Positions 5,723 through 12,382 of a stretch of 30,755 nt of DNA are shown here, in pieces. Below the pieces are notes generated by a model. The model saw nothing but the letters and a program-made list of their open reading frames with translations. It made no database searches and was not told where the DNA came from. Position 1 is the stretch's first letter. Each line of letters begins with the position of its first letter. The translations under genes were made by a program, and so were the position numbers. The stretch comes from a virus. The stretch lies in the IMG/VR virus record IMGVR_UViG_3300032093_000578, positions 1-30,755 of that record; one strand, given 5' to 3'.

Positions 5723-5963
5723 TCATATCTTCTATGAGATCAGGGATTTCTCTGGCTCTATATGGGGAGGGGAGAGTGCGAAGGAGTGTTACGACTTCTT
5801 CACGCATAGCGAACCGCCTGTGAGTATCTGGGTCAGTGAGTGGGAAGGAGAGGGAGAGAATATGTGGCAGGTCAAAGAGGCTATCAACATCACCCCATTC
5901 TTTCGAGGTGTAAGGTCGAGTGCTATGGATGAGGTGAAGAAATGGGTCTTACAGTCGGTGTGA
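5715..5963 (+). CDS. 82-residue hypothetical protein
   Basis: Begins MSSHIFYEIRDFSGSIWGG; rich in aromatic residues, with a serine/glutamate-rich middle and an amphipathic C-terminus. The ATG lies eight bases inside the previous gene. No family recognised. Confidence 0.65.
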   Translation: MSSHIFYEIRDFSGSIWGGESAKECYDFFTHSEPPVSIWVSEWEGEGENMWQVKEAINITPFFRGVRSSAMDEVKKWVLQSV

Positions 5964-6025
5964 TAATTGCTATGGTGCTGTTCTACTTACTACTAGAGAT
6001 GGAGGAGTTGGTCAATGGGAGATAG
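5942..6025 (+). CDS. 27-residue membrane mini-protein
   Basis: Begins MGLTVGVIIAMVLFYLLL, almost entirely a single hydrophobic segment, followed by an acidic end. It overlaps both neighbours. Single-span micro-proteins of this kind are often regulators or lysis helpers, but nothing here shows a role. Confidence 0.5.
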   Translation: MGLTVGVIIAMVLFYLLLEMEELVNGR

Positions 6026-6281
6026 AGAGAGAAGGCTTCAGGTGGCAGAGAACATCGCCACCTCGCAACGCAACTACCGGAGGGCGAGGGATCGCGCTCT
6101 TGCTAGACTTGGACAGATGTACCCCGATGATTACAAGGAGTTGTACGACGAGGAAAGGAAGAAGGATGAGAAAGAGGGCAAGGTATGGAGTAGTCTTGCT
6201 GGTCGCGGTTCTCCTGTCCGTAGTCGGCGTAAGGGAACTCGCAAGCCCACCCGTCCCCGTCGCGGTAGAGGTAGATCGTGA
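6015..6281 (+). CDS. Basic helical hypothetical protein
   Basis: The 88-residue product starts MGDRERRLQVAENIATSQ. Through residue 58 it is a charged, helical protein of a type I associate with actinophages (YRRARDRALARLGQMYPDDY). From about residue 52 on, the frame overlaps the next gene by 116 bases and the translation becomes an Arg/Pro/Gly-rich tail. The conserved part may end where the overlap starts. Function unknown. Confidence 0.6.
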   Translation: MGDRERRLQVAENIATSQRNYRRARDRALARLGQMYPDDYKELYDEERKKDEKEGKVWSSLAGRGSPVRSRRKGTRKPTRPRRGRGRS

Positions 6282-6585
6282 ACCTACCAAGACAACGATG
6301 GCAGAGAAGAGGGAGAACCGGAGGATCGCCCGTCTTTACGCTCATTCAGGGTGGGGATGGAAGGGGAGGGAGTGGGAGTGTCTCAACGCCCTTTGGTCCA
6401 GTGAGAGCAGGTTTGATCACCGCGCCGACAACCCCGAATCAAGTGCGTTTGGTATTGCTCAACGCCTTGGTGAGAGGTCAGAGAATCCTCGCGTCCAAAT
6501 CCTCAAGGGACTTAGGTATGTGTCCCACCGCTACGAGACGCCTTGTCGGGCGTGGGCGTTCTGGCTCAAGAAGTACCACTACTAG
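6166..6585 (+). CDS. Membrane-anchored or secreted lysozyme-like (SLT-type) protein
   Basis: The 139-residue product has a basic N-terminus and hydrophobic stretch (residues 8-23), a signal peptide or anchor. Residues 68-139 resemble the actinobacterial transglycosylase-like domain annotated as aggregation-promoting-factor C-terminal-like. They hold WECLNALWSSESRFDHRADN with the likely catalytic Glu at 80, SAFGIAQ, then GLRYVSHRYETPCRAWAFW. It probably cleaves or binds peptidoglycan outside the membrane. I chose ATG 6166 (after GGAAGAAGG), which gives a clean signal; an upstream ATG at 6100 would not. Its placement in the early operon, far from endolysin and holin, is odd and suggests envelope modification rather than final lysis. 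Confidence 0.7.
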   Translation: MRKRARYGVVLLVAVLLSVVGVRELASPPVPVAVEVDREPTKTTMAEKRENRRIARLYAHSGWGWKGREWECLNALWSSESRFDHRADNPESSAFGIAQRLGERSENPRVQILKGLRYVSHRYETPCRAWAFWLKKYHY

Positions 6586-6599
6586 AGGAGGGAGAGGGA

Positions 6600-6725
6600 A
6601 TGGATAGGGATATGTACTGTTGTGGAGGGTGTGGCGATCAGTTCTGGGAGGACGAGGGAGAGGTCGTCAAGCGCGACACTCTCATCGAGTTTACCTGCCA
6701 CAGGTGTAAGCCTGTGCTAGACTAG
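6600..6725 (+). CDS. 41-residue zinc-ribbon mini-protein
   Basis: Begins MDRDMYCCGGCGDQFW and ends with a CHRC knuckle, so one zinc ribbon is likely. ATG 6600 follows GAGGAGGGAGAGGGA. An in-frame ATG at 6543 would lie inside the lysozyme-like gene. It is the last gene of the rightward operon and is followed by a hairpin terminator. Confidence 0.6.
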   Translation: MDRDMYCCGGCGDQFWEDEGEVVKRDTLIEFTCHRCKPVLD

Positions 6726-6763
6726 AGGTGCGCTGGTAACCCCTTCCGTACTAGCCCCTCCGC

Positions 6764-6819
6764 AAGTAGCCTCTCTGGGTTTCTCGATTACCAGAGGGGC
6801 TTACTTGTTTCTATTTATC
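6764..6819 (+). terminator. Terminator of the early operon, between converging operons
   Basis: The arms 6764-6778 and 6791-6806 form a 15-base-pair stem with one bulge and one G-T pair around a 12-base loop. A T-rich stretch follows (GTTTCTATTTAT). Its position between the end of the rightward operon (6725) and the end of the leftward one (6811) suits a shared terminator. The T tract favours rightward function; it is not a perfect run. Confidence 0.55.
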
Positions 6820-6984
6820 AGTGGAGTAGAAGCCTGTACCTCTGAAGGTGATGGAGGGAGAGGACCAGATACGCACCATCTCTACCTTACATTCAGGACA
6901 GGTAGGTGCGCTGGACTCAGCGTGAATGGATCGCTCAACCTCAAACTCTATGGAGCAAGAAGAACACTTATACGGATACAGCAT
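6811..6984 (-). CDS. FmdB-family zinc-ribbon protein
   Basis: The 57-residue product begins MLYPYKCSSCSIEFEVERS. It carries CSSC (7-10) and CPEC (29-32), then the serine-rich SSPSITFRGTGFYSTD end, the pattern of the FmdB / CxxC_CxxC_SSSS regulatory zinc ribbon. Family members are small and mostly of unknown role, sometimes linked to transcription. It starts directly after the stop of the upstream gene, so translation is probably coupled, and it is the last gene of the leftward DNA-metabolism operon. Confidence 0.8.
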   Translation of the reverse strand: MLYPYKCSSCSIEFEVERSIHAESSAPTCPECKVEMVRIWSSPSITFRGTGFYSTDK

Positions 6985-7377
6985 CTAATCTACTGCTAAC
7001 GCATAGTCAAGGTGGAGGAAGCCCACGACCTTGATAATCTTTCTATTGCTGGCAAACTCTGTTGTCTCTGGCATCCAGCGTGAAGTCCAGTCGGGTTCAG
7101 GGACGCGAGTAAGGTCGAAGGCGTAGATACCTTCTGGCGTGGAGTTGATATACCAAGGATCAAGGCTGAGTTCCTGCGCTTCACAGACAAGACGCACATA
7201 CTTGGAGCGCTCAATCAGTAGGTCTGGGTAGTGGGTATGACGACACTTGAGTTCTATATACTGCTTATTCTGCTCAGAGATACAGTCAAAGGAATCAAAC
7301 TGTCCCTCACTCTTGACGAGATCGGGATACCAGCCACCTTTGAGGTGATCGAATAACTCTTGCTCGTTCATACCCAA
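6985..7377 (-). CDS. Possible PD-(D/E)XK nuclease-like protein
   Basis: The 130-residue protein has a segment with an acidic patch (FDSFD) about 13 residues before IELKCR, the D...ExK spacing of the restriction-endonuclease-like fold. VRLVCEAQELSLDPWYI follows, resembling the later strands of that fold. No close family is recognised. It overlaps the sigma-like gene by 10 bases. A resolvase or end-processing role would fit the operon; the call is tentative. Confidence 0.5.
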   Translation of the reverse strand: MGMNEQELFDHLKGGWYPDLVKSEGQFDSFDCISEQNKQYIELKCRHTHYPDLLIERSKYVRLVCEAQELSLDPWYINSTPEGIYAFDLTRVPEPDWTSRWMPETTEFASNRKIIKVVGFLHLDYALAVD

Positions 7378-8000
7378 GGACTCTGCCCTCCGAGGTTGTT
7401 CTGTAACTTACGAAGGGCGCTATTCGAGCGCCTCTCAGCGGTTGATATGGAACACTCGAAGTACTGAGCGAGCATCTGAAGCGTGTGGTTTTCGTGGTAG
7501 CGAAGCCGAAGGATGTCCTTCTCGTCCTGCTCTAGCATCTCGTATGCCTTCTTGATGTCTACCAAGATAGCAAGGAGTGTGCCACCCTCAGCAGGGGCGG
7601 CTGGCTTGCGTGGCTGACCATCATTGATAAGGTTCTGTGCCTGCTCTAGCGCAGTCTCATTGACGACGGAGGCGATCACATAGGGCAGAAGTTGTGCGAT
7701 GGTGACAGTCTCATAGAAGGCTTCATCCTGTGTGGTGTAGCCAGACTTATGCGCCTTCTCCTTGCGACAGTAGCGCTCTAAGTGGCGCTTGATCTGATAC
7801 CCGATCCTCTTCTCGTTCGCCTTACGCAACTCTTCATTCGGCTCATCTAACTGCTCAGCAAACTTAGCGCCACGTTGGGCGGCGAAAGCGTATGCTTCTT
7901 GGCTGAGATCTTTGCGCTCGACGAAGTTCTTGTACCTACGAAAGACGACAGTCACCACCGAAGGGATGATGTCGTTGAAGGATGGGTGAAGATCAGTCAT
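7368..8000 (-). CDS. Sigma70-like / RinA-ArpU-like transcription regulator
   Basis: The 210-residue product ends with a helix-turn-helix typical of sigma70 region 4 (about residues 160-205: LEQDEKDILRLRYHENHTL, then CSISTAERRSNSALRKL). An N-terminal helical segment (VERKDLSQEAYAFA, then KRIGYQIKRHLERYCRKEKA) could stand for region 2. Phage late activators of the RinA/ArpU type share the same C-terminal helix-turn-helix, so a late-gene activator is as likely as a true sigma factor. The ATG at 8000 follows AAGGGTAACA; an upstream TTG is less likely. Confidence 0.65.
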   Translation of the reverse strand: MTDLHPSFNDIIPSVVTVVFRRYKNFVERKDLSQEAYAFAAQRGAKFAEQLDEPNEELRKANEKRIGYQIKRHLERYCRKEKAHKSGYTTQDEAFYETVTIAQLLPYVIASVVNETALEQAQNLINDGQPRKPAAPAEGGTLLAILVDIKKAYEMLEQDEKDILRLRYHENHTLQMLAQYFECSISTAERRSNSALRKLQNNLGGQSPWV

Positions 8001-8139
8001 TGTTACCCTTGACAACCTTTATCGCTTGAAATGCTGGGATGTAGGCATTGTGACCTACATAGGTATCAGAGTTAGAACCTAGTCGGTGCAACTCTTCTGC
8101 AATCTTGTCTCGTAACTTTTGCTCTTCTTCTCTAGTCAT
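7993..8139 (-). CDS. 48-residue hypothetical protein
   Basis: Begins MTREEEQKLRDKIAEELHRL, a charged helix, followed by a short tail. It overlaps both neighbours by eight bases, filling the gap between the Nmad1-like and sigma-like genes. Function unknown. Confidence 0.65.
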   Translation of the reverse strand: MTREEEQKLRDKIAEELHRLGSNSDTYVGHNAYIPAFQAIKVVKGNND

Positions 8140-8548
8140 TGGGTAGTTCGGGCCACTTCTTATCAAGGACCATAATCGCTATGGCACTGTAGTTGAGGAG
8201 GTCTATGAAGGAATCTCGTAGTGATTCATTAGATGGTGTAACGCCTGAATCGAGGAGGTTGTTGATGCGAGCAACCTTGTCCCACATCCTAACTCGCAAT
8301 CCGTTGAGTGCGCCACCTGGAGAGTGAGCGATGTTCTTTGGACCGTAATCGTGATGCTTGCGGATGAGCAGATTTCCGGCAGCGTCAAGGATGTTCCATA
8401 CGTCAGTAACAAACTCGTCGCCTACCTTTTCACGGGGATTGGTTTGACCGTCAATGTCCCAGCCTTGTAGTCGATCGAGACTACGATCATCCCCGTAGCC
8501 GTCAACAATTCTGCCACTTCCAATAACTCCTTCTTGGTTGTCATACAT
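8132..8548 (-). CDS. Nucleotide modification associated domain 1 (DUF1599-like) protein
   Basis: Residues 55-135 resemble Nmad1/DUF1599: LLIRKHHDYGPKNI, then GLRVRMWDKVARINNLL at 83-99, then SLRDSFIDLLNYSAIAIMVL. The family occurs in phages and is thought to act near nucleotide or base modification; the exact reaction is not established. It lies directly after primase. Together with the operon's glycosyltransferase it hints at modified phage DNA, but no base-modifying enzyme is recognised. Confidence 0.7.
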   Translation of the reverse strand: MYDNQEGVIGSGRIVDGYGDDRSLDRLQGWDIDGQTNPREKVGDEFVTDVWNILDAAGNLLIRKHHDYGPKNIAHSPGGALNGLRVRMWDKVARINNLLDSGVTPSNESLRDSFIDLLNYSAIAIMVLDKKWPELPND

Positions 8549-9188
8549 ACGCTCCCCCTAATAGGCTCTCAGTTGCTTCTTTTCCGTGAACTAAATAGAA
8601 CTCGTTGATGTCCATACCAGCCGGTAGTGTAACGATAACCCCGTTACCTAGGTCGGATTGGACACGCTTACTAAACTCTTGTCCTGGATTCGTACCATCC
8701 TCTTTGGAGTCGTTGTCCCCGACGATATAGACGGTATCGTAACCCGTGAATAACTTAGGGAAGTGGGGCTTCCAAGCCGTGACTCCTGGGACTCCCACTG
8801 CTGGGATCCCGATAACTCCAGAGACCACAACTGCATCCAACTCCCCTTCACATACAACGATACGCGGAGACATAGTGAGTATGTCAGCGACGTTATAGAG
8901 GTGCTGCTTCTGTCCAGTCGGTTGCCCATACTTCGGCTTGCCGTCGTCCAAGCGACGGAACTTGACTGAGACACACGCACCCAGCGCCGTAAGATAGGGA
9001 ATGGATAGCCAACCTTCGTACTCCTCGTGACCGTTGATCGGATCGACGACTGTTCCCAACTCGAATCTTCTGGCAACATCTCTAGAGATCCCACGTCCTG
9101 CGAGATATGCCTCTGCCTCTTCGCTTAGACCCTGACTGTAATGTGTGACCGCCTCTAGTAGCGATCTCGATTGCTCGCTCTGCTGCAT
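8541..9188 (-). CDS. DNA primase, catalytic core with TOPRIM domain
   Basis: The 215-residue product carries the N-terminal part of the DnaG core (about 10-45: LLEAVTHYSQGLSEEAEAYL and RGIS). A TOPRIM domain follows, with VVCEGELDAV (Glu114, Asp118) and VYIVGDND (Asp158, Asp160), the metal-binding acidic residues. It would synthesise RNA primers. The zinc-binding part is encoded upstream in another frame that overlaps by 107 bases. The ATG follows GGTGGAG seven bases upstream, so independent translation is possible. Confidence 0.87.
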   Translation of the reverse strand: MQQSEQSRSLLEAVTHYSQGLSEEAEAYLAGRGISRDVARRFELGTVVDPINGHEEYEGWLSIPYLTALGACVSVKFRRLDDGKPKYGQPTGQKQHLYNVADILTMSPRIVVCEGELDAVVVSGVIGIPAVGVPGVTAWKPHFPKLFTGYDTVYIVGDNDSKEDGTNPGQEFSKRVQSDLGNGVIVTLPAGMDINEFYLVHGKEATESLLGGAYV

Positions 9189-9459
9189 CTTTGTACTCCA
9201 CCTGCTCCATCTCCATTATGATATTGACTCCTGTTCCACCCTTACCGCAGGTGTGGCAGAAGTACAGGTTGTCATAGGTGTTCATCACCGCTGACCTTCT
9301 ACTGTCGTCGTGCATACAGCACTTGACATTGGCGTTGCGACCCTGCTTCACCTCGCCACCATAGAACTCGACGACGAGTGTTATGGGGACTGAGTTCGCA
9401 TCGGCGGAACGGCCTCGCCTTTTCGTGCGAACCACCCTACTCCAGTCTTGTGCTGACAC
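9082..9459 (-). CDS. DNA primase, CHC2 zinc-binding domain
   Basis: The protein carries the DnaG zinc-binding domain: CCMHDD (Cys and His two residues apart) and, about 20 residues on, FCHTCGKGGTG, the CHC2 pattern, followed by the usual IMEMEQVEYKDA helix. It would recognise template trigger sites together with the catalytic core next door. The start is uncertain: GTG 9459 has GGGG five bases upstream, while GTG 9465 and GTG 9435 are alternatives. Its last 107 bases overlap the TOPRIM gene in a different frame and encode a basic tail. Confidence 0.8.
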   Translation of the reverse strand: MSAQDWSRVVRTKRRGRSADANSVPITLVVEFYGGEVKQGRNANVKCCMHDDSRRSAVMNTYDNLYFCHTCGKGGTGVNIIMEMEQVEYKDAAERAIEIATRGGHTLQSGSKRRGRGISRRTWDL

Positions 9460-9554
9460 TCGCACCCCTTACAGTTGTTGTGAAAGTCTTGGGCATCCTT
9501 GGTCTTGTGCTGACTATTGAAGTATGCACCCGTCTTACAGGAATCACAGATCAT
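9381..9554 (-). CDS. 57-residue zinc-ribbon protein
   Basis: Begins MICDSCKTGAYFNSQHKTKD and later carries CKGCECQHKTG, so CDSC plus CKGC form a likely zinc ribbon. The ATG overlaps the end of the upstream gene, and the 3' end overlaps the primase zinc-domain gene in another frame. QHKT follows each knuckle, suggesting an internal duplication. Function unknown. Confidence 0.65.
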   Translation of the reverse strand: MICDSCKTGAYFNSQHKTKDAQDFHNNCKGCECQHKTGVGWFARKGEAVPPMRTQSP

Positions 9555-9726
9555 CTTCGTCGTCCCACTTGCCTACATAAAAATTGAAATCAAATCCCAG
9601 GACACGGATGGTCAGCCCGTATGGGTGGCTATCCCACTCATAGACGGAGACCCAAAAAATCTGCTTCCAGAGTGGCTCGTATTCACATACCCCAACTCTA
9701 GAAAACTCAAGATGAAACTTCTTCAT
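9544..9726 (-). CDS. 60-residue tryptophan-rich hypothetical protein
   Basis: Begins MKKFHLEFSRVGVCEYEPLW and ends LGFDFNFYVGKWDDEDDL; beta-rich with many aromatics. It overlaps both neighbours in the chained fashion of this operon. Its general look (short, aromatic, FDF/FFNV stretch near the end, charged tail) recalls the 13315-13521 product, so they may be distant relatives. Function unknown. Confidence 0.6.
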   Translation of the reverse strand: MKKFHLEFSRVGVCEYEPLWKQIFWVSVYEWDSHPYGLTIRVLGFDFNFYVGKWDDEDDL

Positions 9727-9820
9727 TGTCTTCTTCCTCCTTAGTTTCTTCTACCACCGGCTCTTCGACCGGCTGGTTGTAGATGTCTGTGCTTGTAATC
9801 TCACCGTTAGGAACTGGCAT
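9707..9820 (-). CDS. 37-residue acidic hypothetical protein
   Basis: Begins MPVPNGEITSTDIYNQPVEE and ends in a Glu/Asp-rich tail. The ATG lies 14 bases inside the resolvase-like gene and the stop 20 bases inside the next gene. Composition suggests a disordered acidic peptide. Function unknown. Confidence 0.5.
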   Translation of the reverse strand: MPVPNGEITSTDIYNQPVEEPVVEETKEEEDNEEVSS

Positions 9821-10166
9821 TGCGTAACCAACTTTCTAGGTCTTGAACCACCCAGGCTTTGTTGACTGGATGGTTGCGTCTCTTGACTATGACGAAGGCT
9901 GGTGGACTCTGCTCTAAGCCACGAGCCTTCGCATAGTTTTCTGCTTCTACCTGCGCTTCGCTCCAGAAGGCAGGGAGATCTATCTTCTTACGGTTCTTCA
10001 GTTCAAGAATGTAGGTCTGACCTGCGACGATGGCAACCAAGTCACCCTCATCTTTGGCCCCAGCCTTGGCTAGTCGCTCAACGAAGTGACCGACAGAGCG
10101 CAAGAACTTCGCCACATCTACCTCAAACTTGGATCCCTTGACCTTATTGTACTTGGGACTGGACAC
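9807..10166 (-). CDS. Holliday-junction-resolvase-like PD-(D/E)XK nuclease
   Basis: The 119-residue protein has the Hjc/VRR-NUC-like layout: KGSKFEVDVAKFLRSVG, GAKDEGDLVAI (catalytic Asp) and TYILELKNRK (ExK). A later helix (EAQVEAENYAKARG) and FVIVKRR follow. It probably resolves branched DNA before packaging. GTG 10166 is chosen since AAGGAGG lies at good spacing; an ATG at 10202 would extend further into the upstream gene. Confidence 0.75.
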   Translation of the reverse strand: MSSPKYNKVKGSKFEVDVAKFLRSVGHFVERLAKAGAKDEGDLVAIVAGQTYILELKNRKKIDLPAFWSEAQVEAENYAKARGLEQSPPAFVIVKRRNHPVNKAWVVQDLESWLRNASS

Positions 10167-10827
10167 CGAGGACCTCCTTGACACGCTTGACGTCATCGAC
10201 ATACTGCTCGCTCATATATGTAGCGAAGGCATCTCGATCCTCCTTGTACCTACTATCAGCATTGGCTTCCTCATAGATGGCATCCTTTTCAGCCTTGCCA
10301 TTGAGGTAATGCAGGTGTTCCCAGTGAACGGACGGGAAGTAGTAGAGCGCACCCAGTCCCTTACCTAGCGCCTGCCAGAAGTTATCTGCGTAGAGATGCT
10401 TCTGTGTTGGTGGCGCCATAAAGCCCAGCGCCCTGACGATGTTGCTAGTAATCATTATCGAGGTGGGTAACTTCTCTTCTTGGAGATGGTCGTTGCCGTA
10501 GGCAATCCCGTATCCATTCTTTGCCAGCGTCACGCTCATAGCCAAGTCCCAGCCCTCAGTCGTGACGATGTTGTCGTCACCTAAGAATGTTAGGAACAAG
10601 TACTTGTCGACATACTTCATAGCAATCTCATTGAGGGTAGCGATCATCAACTTGCGCTCGCCCACCTCATACATCACACCATCAAGGCGCGGATAGTTCT
10701 GCTCATCGTCGATGTCCAGACCTACTACGAAGTCAGAGACCACGCTATAGGTCTTGAGGTGGTCGATGCAACGGGCCAGATTCTCTGGCCTACCCCGTGA
10801 CGGGATGATGACAAGATTAGAAATCAT
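10144..10827 (-). CDS. GT-A-type glycosyltransferase
   Basis: The 227-residue product starts MISNLVIIPSRGRPENLARC, the nucleotide-sugar-binding strand and helix of GT-A enzymes. It carries a metal-binding GDDN at 83-86. It should transfer a sugar from an activated donor; acceptor unknown. ATG 10827 overlaps the helicase gene end; upstream starts lack glycosyltransferase similarity. Being inside the DNA-metabolism operon, DNA glucosylation is one option, virion or envelope glycosylation another. No base hydroxylase is visible, which weakens the DNA option. Confidence 0.75.
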   Translation of the reverse strand: MISNLVIIPSRGRPENLARCIDHLKTYSVVSDFVVGLDIDDEQNYPRLDGVMYEVGERKLMIATLNEIAMKYVDKYLFLTFLGDDNIVTTEGWDLAMSVTLAKNGYGIAYGNDHLQEEKLPTSIMITSNIVRALGFMAPPTQKHLYADNFWQALGKGLGALYYFPSVHWEHLHYLNGKAEKDAIYEEANADSRYKEDRDAFATYMSEQYVDDVKRVKEVLGVQSQVQ

Positions 10828-11683
10828 CAGGATCCTTCGTGTAGTTACTTTGAGCGTAGGCAAAGGCGGCATCACGCCTGATAGACCTACCCTGTGCATC
10901 GGCATCGTGAATCTGGCAGGTAGCAAAGTTCACGAAGAGCGTACCCATATCGCTTCCGTCTGCGCTGTGCTGACCAAACCTATTCTTCACAGCCGCTACC
11001 CTGAGTAACCCCTGCACTGGGTCGTAGCCCAGAGTCAGGATGGTCGAAGGCAACTGACTGATCTTGCCGTGAATAGACCGGCGTGGTGGCGGCAGTGTCG
11101 GTGACCCGTACTCACTCGCCTCTGAGACGTGGTGCAGGACCAGCACACAGGCTTCTGTCTTGCGAGCCATATCGTGCAGTTCTGCCATAATCGCACGAAG
11201 TGCGGCCCACTCATTCTCTGAGTCGGTGACGACGTTCATCAGGTTATCTATCACGATCAACTCTGGCATCACGCCATAGAGTTCGACGTATGCCTTGATC
11301 TCCAACTCCATATCATCCAGCGTCGGTGATGAGTCAAAGACCCATTCAATGTTGGTGACTCTGGCTAACTCTTCGTCGTAGTAGTGGGGATTCTTTTGCA
11401 GTGATTGCTCTACTACATTCTGAGCGTGTTGGCTCATCGCTGCTGCGACTCGCATCGTGATAGTTGAAGCGTCAGTATCGGCTGAGAAGAAGAGCGTCCT
11501 CACTCCTGCTTTGATGGCATAGATGAGAGCCAGCATTGACTTGCCAGCGTTCGGCGCAGCAGCAACCATACATACCTGACCGCGACGGAACTTGATCTCC
11601 TTAGCAGTCAAGGTCTTCCACACTTCAGGCAGTGGTGTTGCCTTGGTAGTAGTACTACTCCAGGCTCTTGCGAGGTTGAGCAT
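10817..11683 (-). CDS. DnaB-like replicative helicase / RecA-fold ATPase
   Basis: The 288-residue protein has a Walker A (APNAGKS, 43-49), a Walker B (LIVID, 142-146) followed by NLMN, and LVLHHVSE later, as in DnaB C-terminal domains and RepA/KaiC-like ATPases. It lacks the N-terminal primase-binding domain of full DnaB (about 450 residues). It likely unwinds DNA at the fork with the split primase. It overlaps the WhiB gene by 29 bases. RepA-like helicase is the alternative name. Confidence 0.82.
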   Translation of the reverse strand: MLNLARAWSSTTTKATPLPEVWKTLTAKEIKFRRGQVCMVAAAPNAGKSMLALIYAIKAGVRTLFFSADTDASTITMRVAAAMSQHAQNVVEQSLQKNPHYYDEELARVTNIEWVFDSSPTLDDMELEIKAYVELYGVMPELIVIDNLMNVVTDSENEWAALRAIMAELHDMARKTEACVLVLHHVSEASEYGSPTLPPPRRSIHGKISQLPSTILTLGYDPVQGLLRVAAVKNRFGQHSADGSDMGTLFVNFATCQIHDADAQGRSIRRDAAFAYAQSNYTKDPDDF

Positions 11684-11942
11684 TACCTAGCCACTCCTCA
11701 ATGCTTGGTACTTCCAGAATGATATTCTTTTTACGGCGAATGAGACGCCTATCATTTGCCGACAGGCCACCCCATATCCCGTGTACTTCGTGCTTTATAC
11801 CCCATTCCGCACATTCAGTGCGATGAGGACACTTGTGGCAGATACTCTGAGCGCCAATGATGTTGGCACCCTTCTCTGGAAACCAAGCGTCCCCATCCAC
11901 CTGAGCGCACAGAGGGTTCTCGAACTCCCTCGGTGAGCGCAT
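11655..11942 (-). CDS. WhiB-family iron-sulfur transcription regulator
   Basis: The 95-residue protein carries the four Wbl cysteines (12, 35, 38, 44; CHKCPHRTEC), the WFPEKG segment and the GIWGG turn (55-59), followed by a basic RRLIRRKK tail. WhiB-like proteins bind a 4Fe-4S cluster and act with the primary sigma factor in actinobacteria. A phage copy, as in mycobacteriophage TM4, can interfere with host regulation and division. ATG 11942 comes just after the upstream stop; in-frame starts further upstream add no Wbl sequence. Strong evidence for an actinobacterial host. Confidence 0.92.
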   Translation of the reverse strand: MRSPREFENPLCAQVDGDAWFPEKGANIIGAQSICHKCPHRTECAEWGIKHEVHGIWGGLSANDRRLIRRKKNIILEVPSIEEWLGNAQPRKSLE

Positions 11943-11946
11943 AGGT

Positions 11947-12381
11947 CTAGATCCAAATAGTCTTGGCTCGGAACTCCTGTGCGATCTTAGGACCTTGCCA
12001 TCTTGGACCAGCGGCTGGGTCATACCAACCCTTGTAAGGCTTACCAGTCTTCTCAGAGATGCCCTCTTTCAAGACCATCTTTCCATTAGCGCAGTCTGGT
12101 GCTTGTGCGATGCCGTAGACCCACGTGTTGCCGTACTTGTCTGGGACTCTTTCGCCTTCACCGGCTGGCGCTGGTGCGGCTGACGGTCCAGAATTGTAAA
12201 CGGGTGCAGTCCTAACAGTGCTTCCCAAAGATTGACTCACACTTTGGATCAGTGTCGCCGTATCTTGGATAGTAGTAAGCAGGCTCTCCAGTTCTCCTGC
12301 GTTATCTGCGTAGACGTTGATGAGTGTTCCATCATTCAACTTGAAGTTGACCTGAAGTTTTGTTGAATCAGGTGCAGCCAT
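11947..12381 (-). CDS. Conserved phage protein of unknown function
   Basis: The 144-residue product has an N-terminal helix-rich part (LNDGTLINVYADNAGELESL and a coiled segment to about residue 55), an Ala/Pro linker, and a C-terminal domain with CANGKMVLKEG then GKPYKGWYDP. The KxGKPYKGW pattern resembles a small domain in phage single-strand-binding or recombination-linked proteins, usually with more cysteines. Position between a RecB-like nuclease and WhiB/helicase would suit a DNA-binding accessory factor. That is a guess. Confidence 0.65.
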   Translation of the reverse strand: MAAPDSTKLQVNFKLNDGTLINVYADNAGELESLLTTIQDTATLIQSVSQSLGSTVRTAPVYNSGPSAAPAPAGEGERVPDKYGNTWVYGIAQAPDCANGKMVLKEGISEKTGKPYKGWYDPAAGPRWQGPKIAQEFRAKTIWI

Positions 12382-12382
12382 T

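Noticed and set aside
6278-6607. Plus-strand frame overlapping the lysozyme-like gene
   Set aside because: Low-complexity Arg/Gly/Thr translation in a shadow frame of a gene with recognisable catalytic motifs.
6721-6810. A tRNA gene in the gap between the converging operons
   Set aside because: The inverted repeat forms one long stem, without a cloverleaf, T-loop or CCA end.
9082-9188. A -1 programmed frameshift joining the primase halves
   Set aside because: The two frames differ by +1, no heptameric slippery site is visible, and the second frame has its own ribosome binding site.
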